Below, in pieces: positions 1 through 8,456 of a stretch of DNA of 64,000 nt (within the stretch, counting starts at the first letter, position 1; the number at the start of each line of letters is the position of its first letter). Source of the stretch: Chitinophaga lutea (GTDB lineage Bacteria; Bacteroidota; Bacteroidia; Chitinophagales; Chitinophagaceae); NCBI RefSeq assembly GCF_003813775.1, contig NZ_RPDH01000001.1, positions 372,001 to 436,000 of the forward strand, given 5' to 3'. The notes under the pieces are model-generated. The model saw only the letters and a list, made by a program, of their open reading frames with translations. It had not been told where the DNA came from and searched no databases. Both the position numbers and the translations under genes were made by a program.

Positions 1-723
1 ATCCTCGGCGTCTGCAACGTGGTGGGCTCTTCCATCGCCCGCCTCTCCAACGGCGGCGTGTACACCCATGCCGGGCCCGAAATAGGCGTGGCCAGCACCA
101 AGGCCTTTACCGCGCAGCTGGCCGTGTTATGCCTCATCGGCCTGAAAATAGCCGAAGCCAAAGGCACCATCACCCCGCAGCGCTTCCAGCACCTGCTCGA
201 CGAACTGGAAGGCGTGTCCGAAAAAGTGGCCGTTGCCCTCGAGCTCAACGAACAGATCAAAAAGATCGCCGCCAAATACAAAGACGCGCACGACTTCCTC
301 TACCTCGGCCGCGGCTACAACTTCCCCATCGCCCTCGAAGGCGCGCTGAAGCTGAAGGAAATTTCCTACATTCATGCGGAAGGTTACCCGGCCGCCGAAA
401 TGAAACACGGCCCCATTGCCCTGGTAGATGAAAACCTGCCCGTGGTGTTTGTAGCGACCAAAGACAGTTACTACGAAAAAATAGTCTCCAATATCCAGGA
501 AATCAAAGCCCGCAAAGGCAAAGTGATTGCCGTTACCACCGAAGGCGACCAGGTGATCCCCGGCATGGCCGACGATGTGATCGTGGTGCCCGAAGCGGAC
601 GAACTGGTGGCCCCCATGATTTCCGTGATACCGCTGCAATTGCTGGCCTATCACATCGGCGTGTTGAAAGGGTACGACGTGGACAAACCGCGTAACCTCG
701 CCAAGTCCGTAACCGTAGAATAG
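1..723 (+). CDS. glmS: Glutamine--fructose-6-phosphate aminotransferase (isomerizing), C-terminal part
   Basis: This is the 3' part of the enzyme that makes glucosamine-6-phosphate from fructose-6-phosphate and glutamine, the entry step to UDP-GlcNAc for peptidoglycan and lipid A. The reading frame is open from base 1, so the gene is cut by the window edge and about 240 residues are visible. They cover part of the first sugar isomerase (SIS) domain ([21 protein letters not shown]) and the whole second one, with [19 protein letters not shown] in the sugar-phosphate site. The protein ends in [13 protein letters not shown], the near-invariant GlmS C-terminus. The N-terminal glutaminase domain lies outside the window. 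The next gene starts 8 bp downstream on the same strand, so they are probably co-transcribed. Confidence 0.97.
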   Translation: MLGVCNVVGSSIARLSNGGVYTHAGPEIGVASTKAFTAQLAVLCLIGLKIAEAKGTITPQRFQHLLDELEGVSEKVAVALELNEQIKKIAAKYKDAHDFLYLGRGYNFPIALEGALKLKEISYIHAEGYPAAEMKHGPIALVDENLPVVFVATKDSYYEKIVSNIQEIKARKGKVIAVTTEGDQVIPGMADDVIVVPEADELVAPMISVIPLQLLAYHIGVLKGYDVDKPRNLAKSVTVE

Positions 724-731
724 TATTCCAT

Positions 732-2933
732 ATGAACCGTATTGAAAAAAAACCGCTCAGCCAGCTGGGTTACCAGTTTATTGAACCGGCTTACCTGCCC
801 CAGGGCAGGGACGAATACTACCTCCGCGACCAGCAGCGCGGCCGCGAAACCGAGCACCGCAAACTGAAAGCCTGGGAAATAGAAGCCCTCGTGCGGAACG
901 ACAACACGTCGGACGACTGGAACAATATTTTCGTGGACAACGAATTCGACCCCAACCTGGTGCAGCACTGCCACTTTTACGGCATGGTACGCATCGGCAA
1001 ACTGGAGCCTTATTACCTCGAGTTCCATAACCTCCGCCTCCCCGTGGGCCTGTACAACAGCACCATCGCCAGCTGCGACTTCGGCGACAATGTGGTGGTG
1101 CATAACGTGAACTTCCTCTCCCACTATATCATCGGCAACGAGGTGATCATTGCCAACGTGAACGAAATGGCCGTGACCGATCACGCCAAATTCGGCAACG
1201 GTATCGTGAAAGAAGGCGAGCCTGAAAACGTGCGCATCTGGCTGGAGCTCTGCAACGAAAACGGCGGCCGCAGCGTAATGCCCTTCGACGGCATGCTGCC
1301 CGGCGACGCCTGGCTCTGGACGCGCAACCGTCACGATACGGCGCTGCTCGACCGTTTCAAGGCCTTCACCGAAAAACAGTTCGATAAAAAACGGGGCTAC
1401 TACGGTATGGTGGGCGACCGCACGGTGATCAAAAACTGCAAGATCATCAAGGACGTAATGATCGGGTCTGACGCCTATCTCAAAGGCGCCAACAAACTCA
1501 AGAACCTCACCATCAACAGCGAGCCCGGCGCACCTTCGCAGATCGGTGAAGGCTGCGAGCTGGTGAACGGCATCGTCGGTTTCGGCTGCCGCGTGTTCTA
1601 CGGCGTGAAGGCCGTGCGTTTTGTAATGGCGTCCCATTCGCAGCTCAAATACGGCGCGCGCCTCATCAACTCCTATCTCGGCAATAACGCCACCATTTCG
1701 TGCTGCGAGGTGTTGAACTCGCTCATCTTCCCCGCGCACGAACAGCACCACAACAACTCCTTCCTTTGCGCCGCGCTCGTGATGGGGCAAAGCAATATGG
1801 CCGCCGGCGCCACCATCGGGTCGAATCACAACTCCCGCGGGGCCGACGGTGAGATCATCGCCGGCAGGGGCTTCTGGCCGGGGTTGTGCGTGAGCCTCAA
1901 ACACAATTCCCGCTTCGCCAGCTTCACGCTCATCGCCAAAGGGAATTACATGAGCGAGCTCGACATCCCCTACCCCTTCAGCCTGGTGGTGAACGACGAG
2001 CACGACGATACCCTGAAGGTCATGCCCGGCTACTGGTTCATGCATAACATGTACGCGCTGGCCCGTAATGCCTGGAAGTATGTGGACCGGGATAAACGCA
2101 CCGACAAAACGCAACTCATCGAATACGACTACCTGGCGCCCGATTCGGCGGAAGAACTGCTGAACGCGCTGGAACTGTTCGAATACGCCGTAGGCAAAAC
2201 CTTCTACGGACAAAAAGACAAAGCCGGTAAAAAATCCCTGCAGCAGAAAGGCAAACAGCTGCTGCTCGAAGAAAATGCCAAGGTAGGCCGTACAGACATC
2301 TTTGTGGAAGGCATCGAAAACTCTTCCCGCAAAGCGCAGCTGCTGAAAGTGCATAAAGCCTATCCGCTGTTCCGCGAACTGATCAACCTGTACGCCATCC
2401 GCAACCTGGTGAAACTGGCCGCTACCTTTAATATCCAGTCGTTCAGCGCCTTGCAGGCATTCTGCAAAAACAGCAAACGCACCGCCTGGCATAACGTAGG
2501 CGGGCAGCTGGTGAAAGCCGATGCCCTCGAAGAGGTGAAGAACCGCATCCGCAAAGGCAAAATCGGCAGCTGGCCCGAACTGCACGACATCTATCGTGAA
2601 CTGGGCGCGGCTTATGAGCAGGACAAACTGCATCATGCCCTCGCCTGCCTGCTGCACCTGCAGCAGATCAGCGCCAAAGAGCTGACGCCCGCCCTGCTGA
2701 AGAAATGCCTCGAGCAATCCGTGTACACTTCCGGCATGATCACCGAAGGCATTTATCATTCGCGGGAAAAAGATTATCTCAACCCGTTCCGGCAGATGAC
2801 CTATGAAAACGAAGCAGAGATGAATATGGTGGTAGGAAAGCTGGAAGACAACGGTTTTATCCAGCAGACCATCGCCGACCTGAAAGCCTATAAAAAACAG
2901 GTCAAGGAAATGATCAAAAAATGGGAACTGTAA
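732..2933 (+). CDS. DUF4954 family protein (hexapeptide-repeat-like)
   Basis: A 733-residue protein of the Bacteroidota family DUF4954, recognised by the conserved N-terminal block NTSDDWNNIFV followed by FDPNLVQHCHFYGMVRIGKLE. Residues around 100-360 have the short G/I-x-N spaced repeats of a left-handed beta helix (for example VINGSDAYLKGANKLKNL-like stretches and GFGCRVFYGV), as in sugar-nucleotide acyl- and nucleotidyltransferases. The C-terminal third is helical. Catalytic activity is not established; a role in amino-sugar or sugar-nucleotide metabolism is only suggested by the fold and by its position 8 bp after glmS. Its TAA stop shares one base with the ATG of the downstream glycosylase gene, which implies translational coupling. 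Confidence 0.85.
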   Translation: MNRIEKKPLSQLGYQFIEPAYLPQGRDEYYLRDQQRGRETEHRKLKAWEIEALVRNDNTSDDWNNIFVDNEFDPNLVQHCHFYGMVRIGKLEPYYLEFHNLRLPVGLYNSTIASCDFGDNVVVHNVNFLSHYIIGNEVIIANVNEMAVTDHAKFGNGIVKEGEPENVRIWLELCNENGGRSVMPFDGMLPGDAWLWTRNRHDTALLDRFKAFTEKQFDKKRGYYGMVGDRTVIKNCKIIKDVMIGSDAYLKGANKLKNLTINSEPGAPSQIGEGCELVNGIVGFGCRVFYGVKAVRFVMASHSQLKYGARLINSYLGNNATISCCEVLNSLIFPAHEQHHNNSFLCAALVMGQSNMAAGATIGSNHNSRGADGEIIAGRGFWPGLCVSLKHNSRFASFTLIAKGNYMSELDIPYPFSLVVNDEHDDTLKVMPGYWFMHNMYALARNAWKYVDRDKRTDKTQLIEYDYLAPDSAEELLNALELFEYAVGKTFYGQKDKAGKKSLQQKGKQLLLEENAKVGRTDIFVEGIENSSRKAQLLKVHKAYPLFRELINLYAIRNLVKLAATFNIQSFSALQAFCKNSKRTAWHNVGGQLVKADALEEVKNRIRKGKIGSWPELHDIYRELGAAYEQDKLHHALACLLHLQQISAKELTPALLKKCLEQSVYTSGMITEGIYHSREKDYLNPFRQMTYENEAEMNMVVGKLEDNGFIQQTIADLKAYKKQVKEMIKKWEL

Positions 2934-3502
2934 TGGACAAAACAAGATGCGGCTGGAGCCTGAAAGACAAGTTGTACAGGGATTATCACGATCACGAATG
3001 GGGCATCCCCAACCACGACGATACACACCTGTTCGAGATGCTGAACCTCGAAGGCGCACAGGCCGGCCTCAGCTGGTACACCGTGCTCACCAAAAGAGAA
3101 AACTACCGGAAGGCATTCGATCAGTGGGATGCCGTAAAAATCGCGAAGTATACAGATAAGAAAATCGAAAAGCTGTTGCAGGACCCCGGCATCATCCGCA
3201 ACAAACTGAAGATCAACGCCGTGGTGTCCAACGCCAAAGCGTTTTTAGCCGTGCAGAAAGAATTCGGCAGCTTCGACCGGTACATCTGGCAGTTTGTGGG
3301 GCACAAACCCGTTGTGAACCACTTTAAAGACATGAAAGAAGTACCCGCCAAAACAGCCATCTCCGACGCCATGAGCAAAGACCTGCTGAAGCGCGGGTTC
3401 AAGTTCGTGGGCTCCACCATCTGCTACGCCTACATGCAGGCCACCGGCATGGTGAACGATCATGTGATGAGCTGCTGGACGCGGCAGGGAAAGAAAAAAT
3501 AA
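2933..3502 (+). CDS. tag: DNA-3-methyladenine glycosylase I
   Basis: Base-excision repair enzyme that removes 3-methyladenine from alkylated DNA. The 189-residue product starts MDKTRCGW and keeps the Tag zinc ligands: Cys near the N-terminus, His in YHDHEWG, and the C-terminal His and Cys in VNDHVMSCW. The glycosylase core follows (LFEMLNLEGAQAGLSW, then the helix around PGIIRNKLKI). An upstream in-frame ATG exists at 2921, but the start at 2933 gives the normal family N-terminus and a TAATG overlap with the preceding stop, so I prefer it. It appears to be the last gene of the glmS transcript. The gene after it is convergent, with about 60 bp between them. Confidence 0.94.
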   Translation: MDKTRCGWSLKDKLYRDYHDHEWGIPNHDDTHLFEMLNLEGAQAGLSWYTVLTKRENYRKAFDQWDAVKIAKYTDKKIEKLLQDPGIIRNKLKINAVVSNAKAFLAVQKEFGSFDRYIWQFVGHKPVVNHFKDMKEVPAKTAISDAMSKDLLKRGFKFVGSTICYAYMQATGMVNDHVMSCWTRQGKKK

Positions 3503-3561
3503 GTTTATCCGGATACCGGGCTTGTTCGTTTGTTGCTGTTTTCCGCTGTGGAAGTCGCAAC

Positions 3562-4059
3562 CTAGTCAAACAACTCGTCCGTAACCAGCAAGCGTTTATT
3601 ATCCCTGAATTGTGTGAGATTTCCCTTTGCGGAGCTCACCAATCCCACAATATCTGTAACTTTATCCGTTTGCAGATCGATTACCTTTACCCCGACTTTC
3701 CGCTTTCCCCCAACCGCATGATAAGTGTCGTAGATAACATATTTGTAGCCTTTGCTGACGAAATACACATAGTTTAAGTCCATGCCTTCATTTTGAGGAC
3801 CGCCTCCCCGCATGTAATATGAATACCTGAACGCTTCCCAGCCGCTTTTTGTTGACGCGGGAAACACCAGTTCCGGCTTCTTGTTTGTTCCGAATCTGTA
3901 TACCAGGTATTGGTCTTTTTTATCCTTGCACAGCACCGCTATCTTGCCATTCCCGGTTTTGAAGGAAAAAACCTGTTCCTCATTAGGCAGCACATACTGC
4001 TGCCCATGTACTTCAACAAGTGTAGCCTGCATTAAAAGCAATACGAAGACAAACCTCAT
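3562..4059 (-). CDS. Small secreted protein of unknown function
   Basis: A 165-residue protein not recognised as a known family. Residues 1-19 form a classical signal peptide (MRFVFVLLLMQATLVEVHG followed by QQ), so the product is probably periplasmic or secreted. The mature part is rich in aromatic and beta-forming residues (YVYFVSKGYKYVIYDTYH), suggesting a small beta-sheet or propeller-like fold. No catalytic motif is visible. It stands alone, convergent with tag and separated from the RlpA-like gene by a terminator. Composition matches its neighbours, so it is probably a real, lineage-specific gene. Confidence 0.7.
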   Translation of the reverse strand: MRFVFVLLLMQATLVEVHGQQYVLPNEEQVFSFKTGNGKIAVLCKDKKDQYLVYRFGTNKKPELVFPASTKSGWEAFRYSYYMRGGGPQNEGMDLNYVYFVSKGYKYVIYDTYHAVGGKRKVGVKVIDLQTDKVTDIVGLVSSAKGNLTQFRDNKRLLVTDELFD

Positions 4060-4126
4060 ATATTTTGCATTTTATGACCATCCGATATCAACTATGTAAA
4101 AAAGCGGCGAACTTTCCGGATAACAA

Positions 4127-4164
4127 AAAAGGCAGAAATAAGCGTGCGCTGTTTTCTGCCTTTT
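4127..4164 (-). terminator. Intrinsic terminator, probably bidirectional
   Basis: An A-rich/T-rich stem (AAAAGGCAGAAA with TTTTCTGCCTTTT) encloses a 13-nt loop. It lies 17 bp past the stop of the RlpA-like gene on the minus strand and ends in a U run in either direction. Confidence 0.75.
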
Positions 4165-4180
4165 CCCGTTTGATACGCTG

Positions 4181-4624
4181 TTAATTGACCGCCAGGTCCA
4201 GGTCGAGCATCGGCAGGCTGTTCATGAACTCCTTCGATACCACTTCCACTTTTACTTTCGTGAGCCCCCAGTGAATGAAGCCCAGTTTTTTGGCGGCGGC
4301 CTGCGTCAGATCCACGATCCGGCGGTTGGCCGCATGCAGGCGGTCCGTCACTTTTACCACTACCCAGCGGTGGTTCCGCAGGTTGGTCACTTTGATGAGC
4401 GTGCCCAGGGGCAGGGTGTTATGCGCGGCCGTCATGGCGGTATTATCAAATATCTCACCGCTGGCTGTTGGCCGTCCATGGAACTTCTGCGCATAATAGC
4501 TTGCAACGCCGGTAGAAGGCGTCTTGGCCTTCTGCTGTGCCATTGCAGGCGCAGTGCCCAGGAACAGTACTGCCAGCACCGCCACCACACACTTTACAAC
4601 ATTATTTAATACTTTTATTTTCAT
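4181..4624 (-). CDS. RlpA-like septal ring lytic transglycosylase family protein
   Basis: A 147-residue exported protein with a double-psi beta-barrel (DPBB) domain of the RlpA type, a family that binds or cleaves peptidoglycan glycan strands lacking stem peptides. A signal peptide covers about the first 25 residues (after MKIKVLNNVVKCVVAVLAVL, ending AMAQQ). The domain core is GVASYYAQKFHGRPTASGE, then LPLGTLIKVTNL and VVKVTDRLHAANRRIVDLT, including the family aspartate in VTDR. No SPOR domain is present, so this is the short form. A TTG upstream at 4642 is in frame, but the ATG at 4624 leaves a proper signal peptide. Confidence 0.88.
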   Translation of the reverse strand: MKIKVLNNVVKCVVAVLAVLFLGTAPAMAQQKAKTPSTGVASYYAQKFHGRPTASGEIFDNTAMTAAHNTLPLGTLIKVTNLRNHRWVVVKVTDRLHAANRRIVDLTQAAAKKLGFIHWGLTKVKVEVVSKEFMNSLPMLDLDLAVN

Positions 4625-4711
4625 GACGCCTGGAATTTGCAAATTTCCTGCCAGAAAGCGTTAAAGAAAGCCCTTCAAAATGTTAATGCACCCTAATCTG
4701 CTTGTTAACAG

Positions 4712-5755
4712 TTAATTATCGATCAAAATTTCCGAGAGCGACTTGCTGGTGATGAAGCCCTGATCCGTCAACGTATTCAGAAAAAAGTACAACTCACGTT
4801 TTTCGGACACCGACAAGGGTATGCCTTTCGACACGAGGGGATCAACCGTAGGCGTTTGTTCGATGCCGGTGGAATAGTGGTCAAACACATGGAAAATATC
4901 GTAAAAACGGCCGTCGTGCATGTACGGCGGGCTTTTAAGCACGTTGCGGAGGGAGGGCACCCGGAACTTCAGGTAATCGCCTGTGCTGCCCGTAACGCGC
5001 ATGCGGCCGGCATCGTGGAGGTACTGGTTGTAGGGCAGCCCGTTGTTGCGGTAGGAACCGTCGGTGAAGAGGGGCTCCTTGTGGCACGACGCGCATTTTT
5101 CCTGGAATACGCGGTAGCCGTTCGCTTCTTCGAGCGTGAACTGCGCGCCGGGTATCTTGCGCACCACGCTGTCGTATTTCGAGTTGAAGGAATTCATCGT
5201 GGCCATGAACTGCGCCAGGGCGCGGAAGAGTTTCTGGCTGTTGATCTCCCCTTCCCCGAACGCCTCGCTGAACAGGGAGCGGTACTTCGCGTCCGCGTTC
5301 AGGCGGTTGATGAGCCGGCCCAGGTCTTCGCCCATTTCGTTGGGGTCCGTGATGGGCGTCAGCGGCTGTACTTCGAGGTGGTTCACCCCGCCGTCCCACA
5401 TAAAATCTTTCTGCCAGATGAGGTTGAACAGTCCGGGTACCGAACGGAACCCGGTACGGTTGTCGATCCCGTGGCTGAGCGGATGGTCGAAGTGGGCGAA
5501 GGCCGCGAACTGCTGGTGGCAGAAGCCGCAGGATACCGTGCTGTCGCGCGACAGCCGGGGGTCGTAAAACAGCCGGCGGCCGAGTGCGATGCCCTGTACC
5601 GTGAGCGGGTTCTGGCTCATGTCGTACACCGGTGCGGGGAAATGGTCCGGCAGCTGGAGGGTAAAGGGTACCGGCTCCGGCCTCACCGGGTTCGTTTTTC
5701 TGCAGCTCCATACGAGCAGAAATACGCAGGCGGCATATATGCAATAACGTATCAC
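4712..5755 (-). CDS. Di-heme cytochrome c peroxidase / MbnH-like protein
   Basis: A 347-residue exported protein of the bacterial di-heme cytochrome c peroxidase superfamily. Two CXXCH heme-binding motifs are seen: CGFCH at residues 76-80 and CASCH at 221-225. An N-terminal hydrophobic stretch ending in Cys18 suggests a lipoprotein. Conserved segments include LGRRLFYDPRLS and the C-terminal PSLRNVLKSPPYMHDGRF. It starts with GTG at 5755, overlapping the stop of the upstream MbnP-type gene by four bases (GTGA), so the two are translationally coupled. Members paired with MbnP (MbnH) use a bis-Fe(IV) state to modify a tryptophan in the partner. I infer that role here from gene pairing; ordinary peroxide reduction is the alternative. 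Confidence 0.9.
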   Translation of the reverse strand: MIRYCIYAACVFLLVWSCRKTNPVRPEPVPFTLQLPDHFPAPVYDMSQNPLTVQGIALGRRLFYDPRLSRDSTVSCGFCHQQFAAFAHFDHPLSHGIDNRTGFRSVPGLFNLIWQKDFMWDGGVNHLEVQPLTPITDPNEMGEDLGRLINRLNADAKYRSLFSEAFGEGEINSQKLFRALAQFMATMNSFNSKYDSVVRKIPGAQFTLEEANGYRVFQEKCASCHKEPLFTDGSYRNNGLPYNQYLHDAGRMRVTGSTGDYLKFRVPSLRNVLKSPPYMHDGRFYDIFHVFDHYSTGIEQTPTVDPLVSKGIPLSVSEKRELYFFLNTLTDQGFITSKSLSEILIDN

Positions 5756-6495
5756 AGGTCTGTTACGTCGGTAATGCGGAACATGTTGCTATAATTCTCC
5801 GAAATTCTCCAGGCATCTTTCCCCGGTACGTGAATGGTGGACGTTTGCTGGAACTTCACCTGGAAAGGATTGCTGAACCAGGTATAGAGATCGGCTTTGA
5901 CGGTTACTTCCGGTTTGCGCTCGGCGTTCACGGTGAGGCTGATGGGGCTCACCAGCGTTACCCGCCGCACAGCGTTGTATGGCCCCTTGAACCCGCCGAT
6001 ATGGAACGTGAGGGCCTGGCCCGCCGCGCCCGAAGCCGGCGAGGTGCCTTCCATCCTGGCCATGATGTACCCGCTGTTCCAGCTCCAGAACATGCCATGT
6101 ACGGGGTCCAATGCGTCCGTTTGCGCCCCGCTGACGTTCCGGGTGCTATCTACCCCCACCAGGAAGGAAAAACCCCTGTATTCGCCCTTAGGGGCCGGAA
6201 TCCGGATGGTTTTGCTGGCGGGTTTGCTCTCGTCAACGAGATAATAGCCGTCCGGCAGCTGTAACTGGCTGTTATCGAGCCGGGTGAGGGTGATATTGCT
6301 GATGTAGTATTTGAACGTGCTGACGGTAAACGCCTCCCCGGCGGAATTGGTGTAGCTGGAGGTATTGAGGCTGAGGGAAGCGCCGTTCACCACGTTGTTG
6401 AAGGTGATCAGCAGGGTGCCCTGTTCCTGTTTTTCCTTTTTACAGGCCATAAAAACGATGCAAAGGGCAAAAAACAGGCGGGCTTGCAGCTTCAT
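5752..6495 (-). CDS. MbnP family (copper-binding type) lipoprotein
   Basis: A 247-residue lipoprotein: the signal segment FALCIVFMACKK ends at Cys18. The body matches the MbnP family, with an early STFKYYISNITL block, then YYLVDESKP, the FLVGVDSTRNVSGAQTDALD block and MFWSWNSGYIMARMEG. The last is the region holding the tryptophan that MbnH partners oxidise to kynurenine in characterised systems. It is the first gene of a two-gene unit and overlaps the cytochrome gene by four bases. No methanobactin precursor or TonB receptor lies nearby, so a role in copper handling is inference from the family. Confidence 0.87.
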   Translation of the reverse strand: MKLQARLFFALCIVFMACKKEKQEQGTLLITFNNVVNGASLSLNTSSYTNSAGEAFTVSTFKYYISNITLTRLDNSQLQLPDGYYLVDESKPASKTIRIPAPKGEYRGFSFLVGVDSTRNVSGAQTDALDPVHGMFWSWNSGYIMARMEGTSPASGAAGQALTFHIGGFKGPYNAVRRVTLVSPISLTVNAERKPEVTVKADLYTWFSNPFQVKFQQTSTIHVPGKDAWRISENYSNMFRITDVTDL

Positions 6496-6600
6496 AAAGG
6501 GAGGTTTCTACGATGGAAGGTACGAAAAACAGGGCATAAACGGCGGTGGAACAATCCGGTTTTGCGGAGGAGCAGGCATCCTTATGCTCCGCATGCCGGC

Positions 6601-6771
6601 ACTAACAGGTTTGCCGGAATTCGATGGCGGGACAGGGTGCTATTTTCAAAAGGAGACACTAACTGGTTTGCGGAAATTCAATGACCGAATAGGACAGATT
6701 TTTTCAAAAACCGGCGCGAATGGTTTTATCGAAAGTCGGGCGCTCAAGATTTCACCGGAAAACAAACAACT
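6601..6771. repeat. Degenerate 57-bp tandem repeat, three units
   Basis: Three consecutive 57-bp units begin at 6601, 6658 and 6715. Each carries an (A)CTAAC[AT]GGTTTG-like start, an A/T-rich middle with TTCAAAA and a CCGGAA-type end; the third unit is the most diverged. Because 57 is divisible by three, the + strand frame through them encodes a repeated 19-residue pattern (LTGLPEFD..., LTGLRKFN...). I do not think this is a real protein, since that frame runs from inside the opposite-strand MbnP gene. It lies upstream of the MbnP gene. Confidence 0.6.
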
Positions 6772-6948
6772 GTAAATCAATGACATAATTCAGTCTTTCG
6801 GCATCCCTGTCAACCCCGTTCAGGACAATCGCGCCAAAAGGGACTACCGATAACAGGATTTTCTAACCAAGGGGTAAACCTGTATCAGGATCAGACCACC
6901 CTTGGATCTGACTTTGTCTGAAACCGTTACTGATATTGTGTTTCAGTA

Positions 6949-7033
6949 TATATACGCCCTATATACTTCCTATATACGCCCTATTTGCACCCTATATACT
7001 CCCTTCTATTTAAGGAAGGAAGTATATAGGGTG
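6949..7033. repeat. Five 11-bp phased repeats plus inverted copy (hairpin)
   Basis: Five consecutive 11-bp units (6949, 6960, 6971, 6982, 6993) follow the pattern TATATAC[GT][CT]CC, the fourth being TATTTGCACCC. After 14-17 bp the tail of the array returns inverted at 7018-7033 (GGAAGTATATAGGGTG), so units 4-5 can form a long stem with a short loop. The spacing is about one helical turn. A second intergenic element at 53577-53722 has the same plan with unrelated unit sequence. Confidence 0.7.
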
Positions 7034-7091
7034 ATGATAGGTAAAAAAATGAGGGAACAAACCGGTTGATATAAAGAACCGGCCAAAAAGG

Positions 7092-7123
7092 AAAGCAGGC
7101 GCTCCCAAGGGAACGCCTGCTTT
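7092..7123 (-). terminator. Intrinsic terminator of the fucose operon
   Basis: A perfect 10-bp stem (AAAGCAGGCG / CGCCTGCTTT) with a 12-nt loop, followed on the minus strand by TCCTTTTTGG. It lies about 20 bp downstream of the fucP stop codon and should end the 12808-to-7142 transcript. Confidence 0.8.
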
Positions 7124-7141
7124 CGATATACCTGAAGTATG

Positions 7142-8398
7142 TTATTTCAGTTTGGAGCCCTTCCATCCGTAGAAGAACACCACTACGAAGCAGACCAACG
7201 GCACCACAAACGAGATGGCGGTTGATTCATGTTCGGCTACCAGGCCCATTACGTATGGCACGAGTGCGCCACCCACGATCGACATGATCAGATACGATGA
7301 CCCTTCTTTGGTATGCTGTCCAAGATCCTTCACCGCCAGTGCAAAAATAGTCGGGAACATGATGGACATGAAGAAGAACGTGATGGTAAGCCCGTAAATG
7401 GAAGCCGCTCCCTGGCCGCTCATTACAAGACCGCACAGGGCGATATTGATAGCCGCGTAAATTGCCAGCAGCGTATTCGGTGCAATTTTGCGCATCAATG
7501 CCGTGCCCACAAAACGCCCGATCGTGAAGAGGCCGAGCGCAACGCCAAACATGACGGAACCTTTGGCGCTGGTTGCACCCGGCAGGTATTCCACCACGTA
7601 GTTGATGAACAGTGCGCCGATACCTACCTGCGCCGCCACATAAAAGAACTGTGCAACCACACCCCATACAAAGTGACGATGCGCGAACAATCCTTTGCCT
7701 GAACCGCCTTTTGCCACCACCGCATCTTCCTCCACCGTAATTTCCGGGAGGCGTGTGCGATAGAACAGAAATGCGATCAGCAGTACGACTGCCGCCATCA
7801 CGATGTAAACAAGCTGAACGGAAGACAGGTCTTTTCCGCCGCCACTTGCTGCGGCGCCCTCTTCTCCCCCGAAAAACAGTCTTGAAGCGATCAGCGGCCC
7901 GAGAAAGGAGCCTAGCCCGTTAAAACACTGCGAAAGGTTGAGCCGGAATTCTGACTTCGACGGTTCGCCCAACACCGTTACATACGGGTTGGCTGCTGTT
8001 TCAAGGAACGCGAGGCCGGATGCCAGCACGAATAATGCAACAAGGAAGGCATCGAAATTCGCGTAGTGAGCGGAAGGGTAAAATAAAGCGGCGCCGGCTG
8101 CATATAACAGGAGGCCGAAAATGATACCCGATTTGTAGCTGTACTTCTTCATGAAGTAACCTGCCGGCAGCGCCATAATGAAATAAGCACCGAAATAAGC
8201 GCCCTGTAAAAGGGTGGAACGGGCTTTATCGATATTCAGCGCCTCCTGGAAGTGTTTGTTCAACACGTCGAGCAGGCCGTAAGCCAGGCCCCACATGAAG
8301 AACAGGCTGGTTACGAGTATGAAGGGAAATAAATACTTCTGACCGTTTTTTGTGCCGGTGGATGTATAAGTGGTTGTGGTAGCTGCGCCGCCCGCCAT
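7142..8398 (-). CDS. fucP: L-fucose:H+ symporter permease
   Basis: A 418-residue major facilitator superfamily transporter of the FucP family with about 12 membrane segments. It imports L-fucose together with protons across the inner membrane. Diagnostic stretches are FFMWGLAYGLLDVLNKHFQ in helix 1 and its loop, the ETAANPYVTVLG block in helix 4 and NLSQCFNGLGSFLGP in helix 5, which contains FucP substrate and proton-site residues. A TTG lies two codons earlier; the ATG at 8398 is preferred. It is the last gene of the fucose operon and is followed by a terminator. Related sugars could also be carried, but all neighbours point to fucose. Confidence 0.9.
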   Translation of the reverse strand: MAGGAATTTTYTSTGTKNGQKYLFPFILVTSLFFMWGLAYGLLDVLNKHFQEALNIDKARSTLLQGAYFGAYFIMALPAGYFMKKYSYKSGIIFGLLLYAAGAALFYPSAHYANFDAFLVALFVLASGLAFLETAANPYVTVLGEPSKSEFRLNLSQCFNGLGSFLGPLIASRLFFGGEEGAAASGGGKDLSSVQLVYIVMAAVVLLIAFLFYRTRLPEITVEEDAVVAKGGSGKGLFAHRHFVWGVVAQFFYVAAQVGIGALFINYVVEYLPGATSAKGSVMFGVALGLFTIGRFVGTALMRKIAPNTLLAIYAAINIALCGLVMSGQGAASIYGLTITFFFMSIMFPTIFALAVKDLGQHTKEGSSYLIMSIVGGALVPYVMGLVAEHESTAISFVVPLVCFVVVFFYGWKGSKLK

Positions 8399-8456
8399 AT
8401 GCAATTGCGTTTAAAGTGAATAATTATCAGTGGAATTCAGATGCAAGCGTTGTTGT

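Noticed and set aside
651..3059. Long minus-strand reading frame of about 800 codons opposite glmS, DUF4954 and tag.
   Set aside because: It is the antisense shadow of high-GC codons; its product is low-complexity (Phe/Val/His-rich) and has no motif, while the + strand genes are clear.
6365..6775. 136-codon + frame carrying the 19-residue repeated pattern.
   Set aside because: It begins inside the opposite-strand MbnP gene and its repeats are too degenerate to support a protein.
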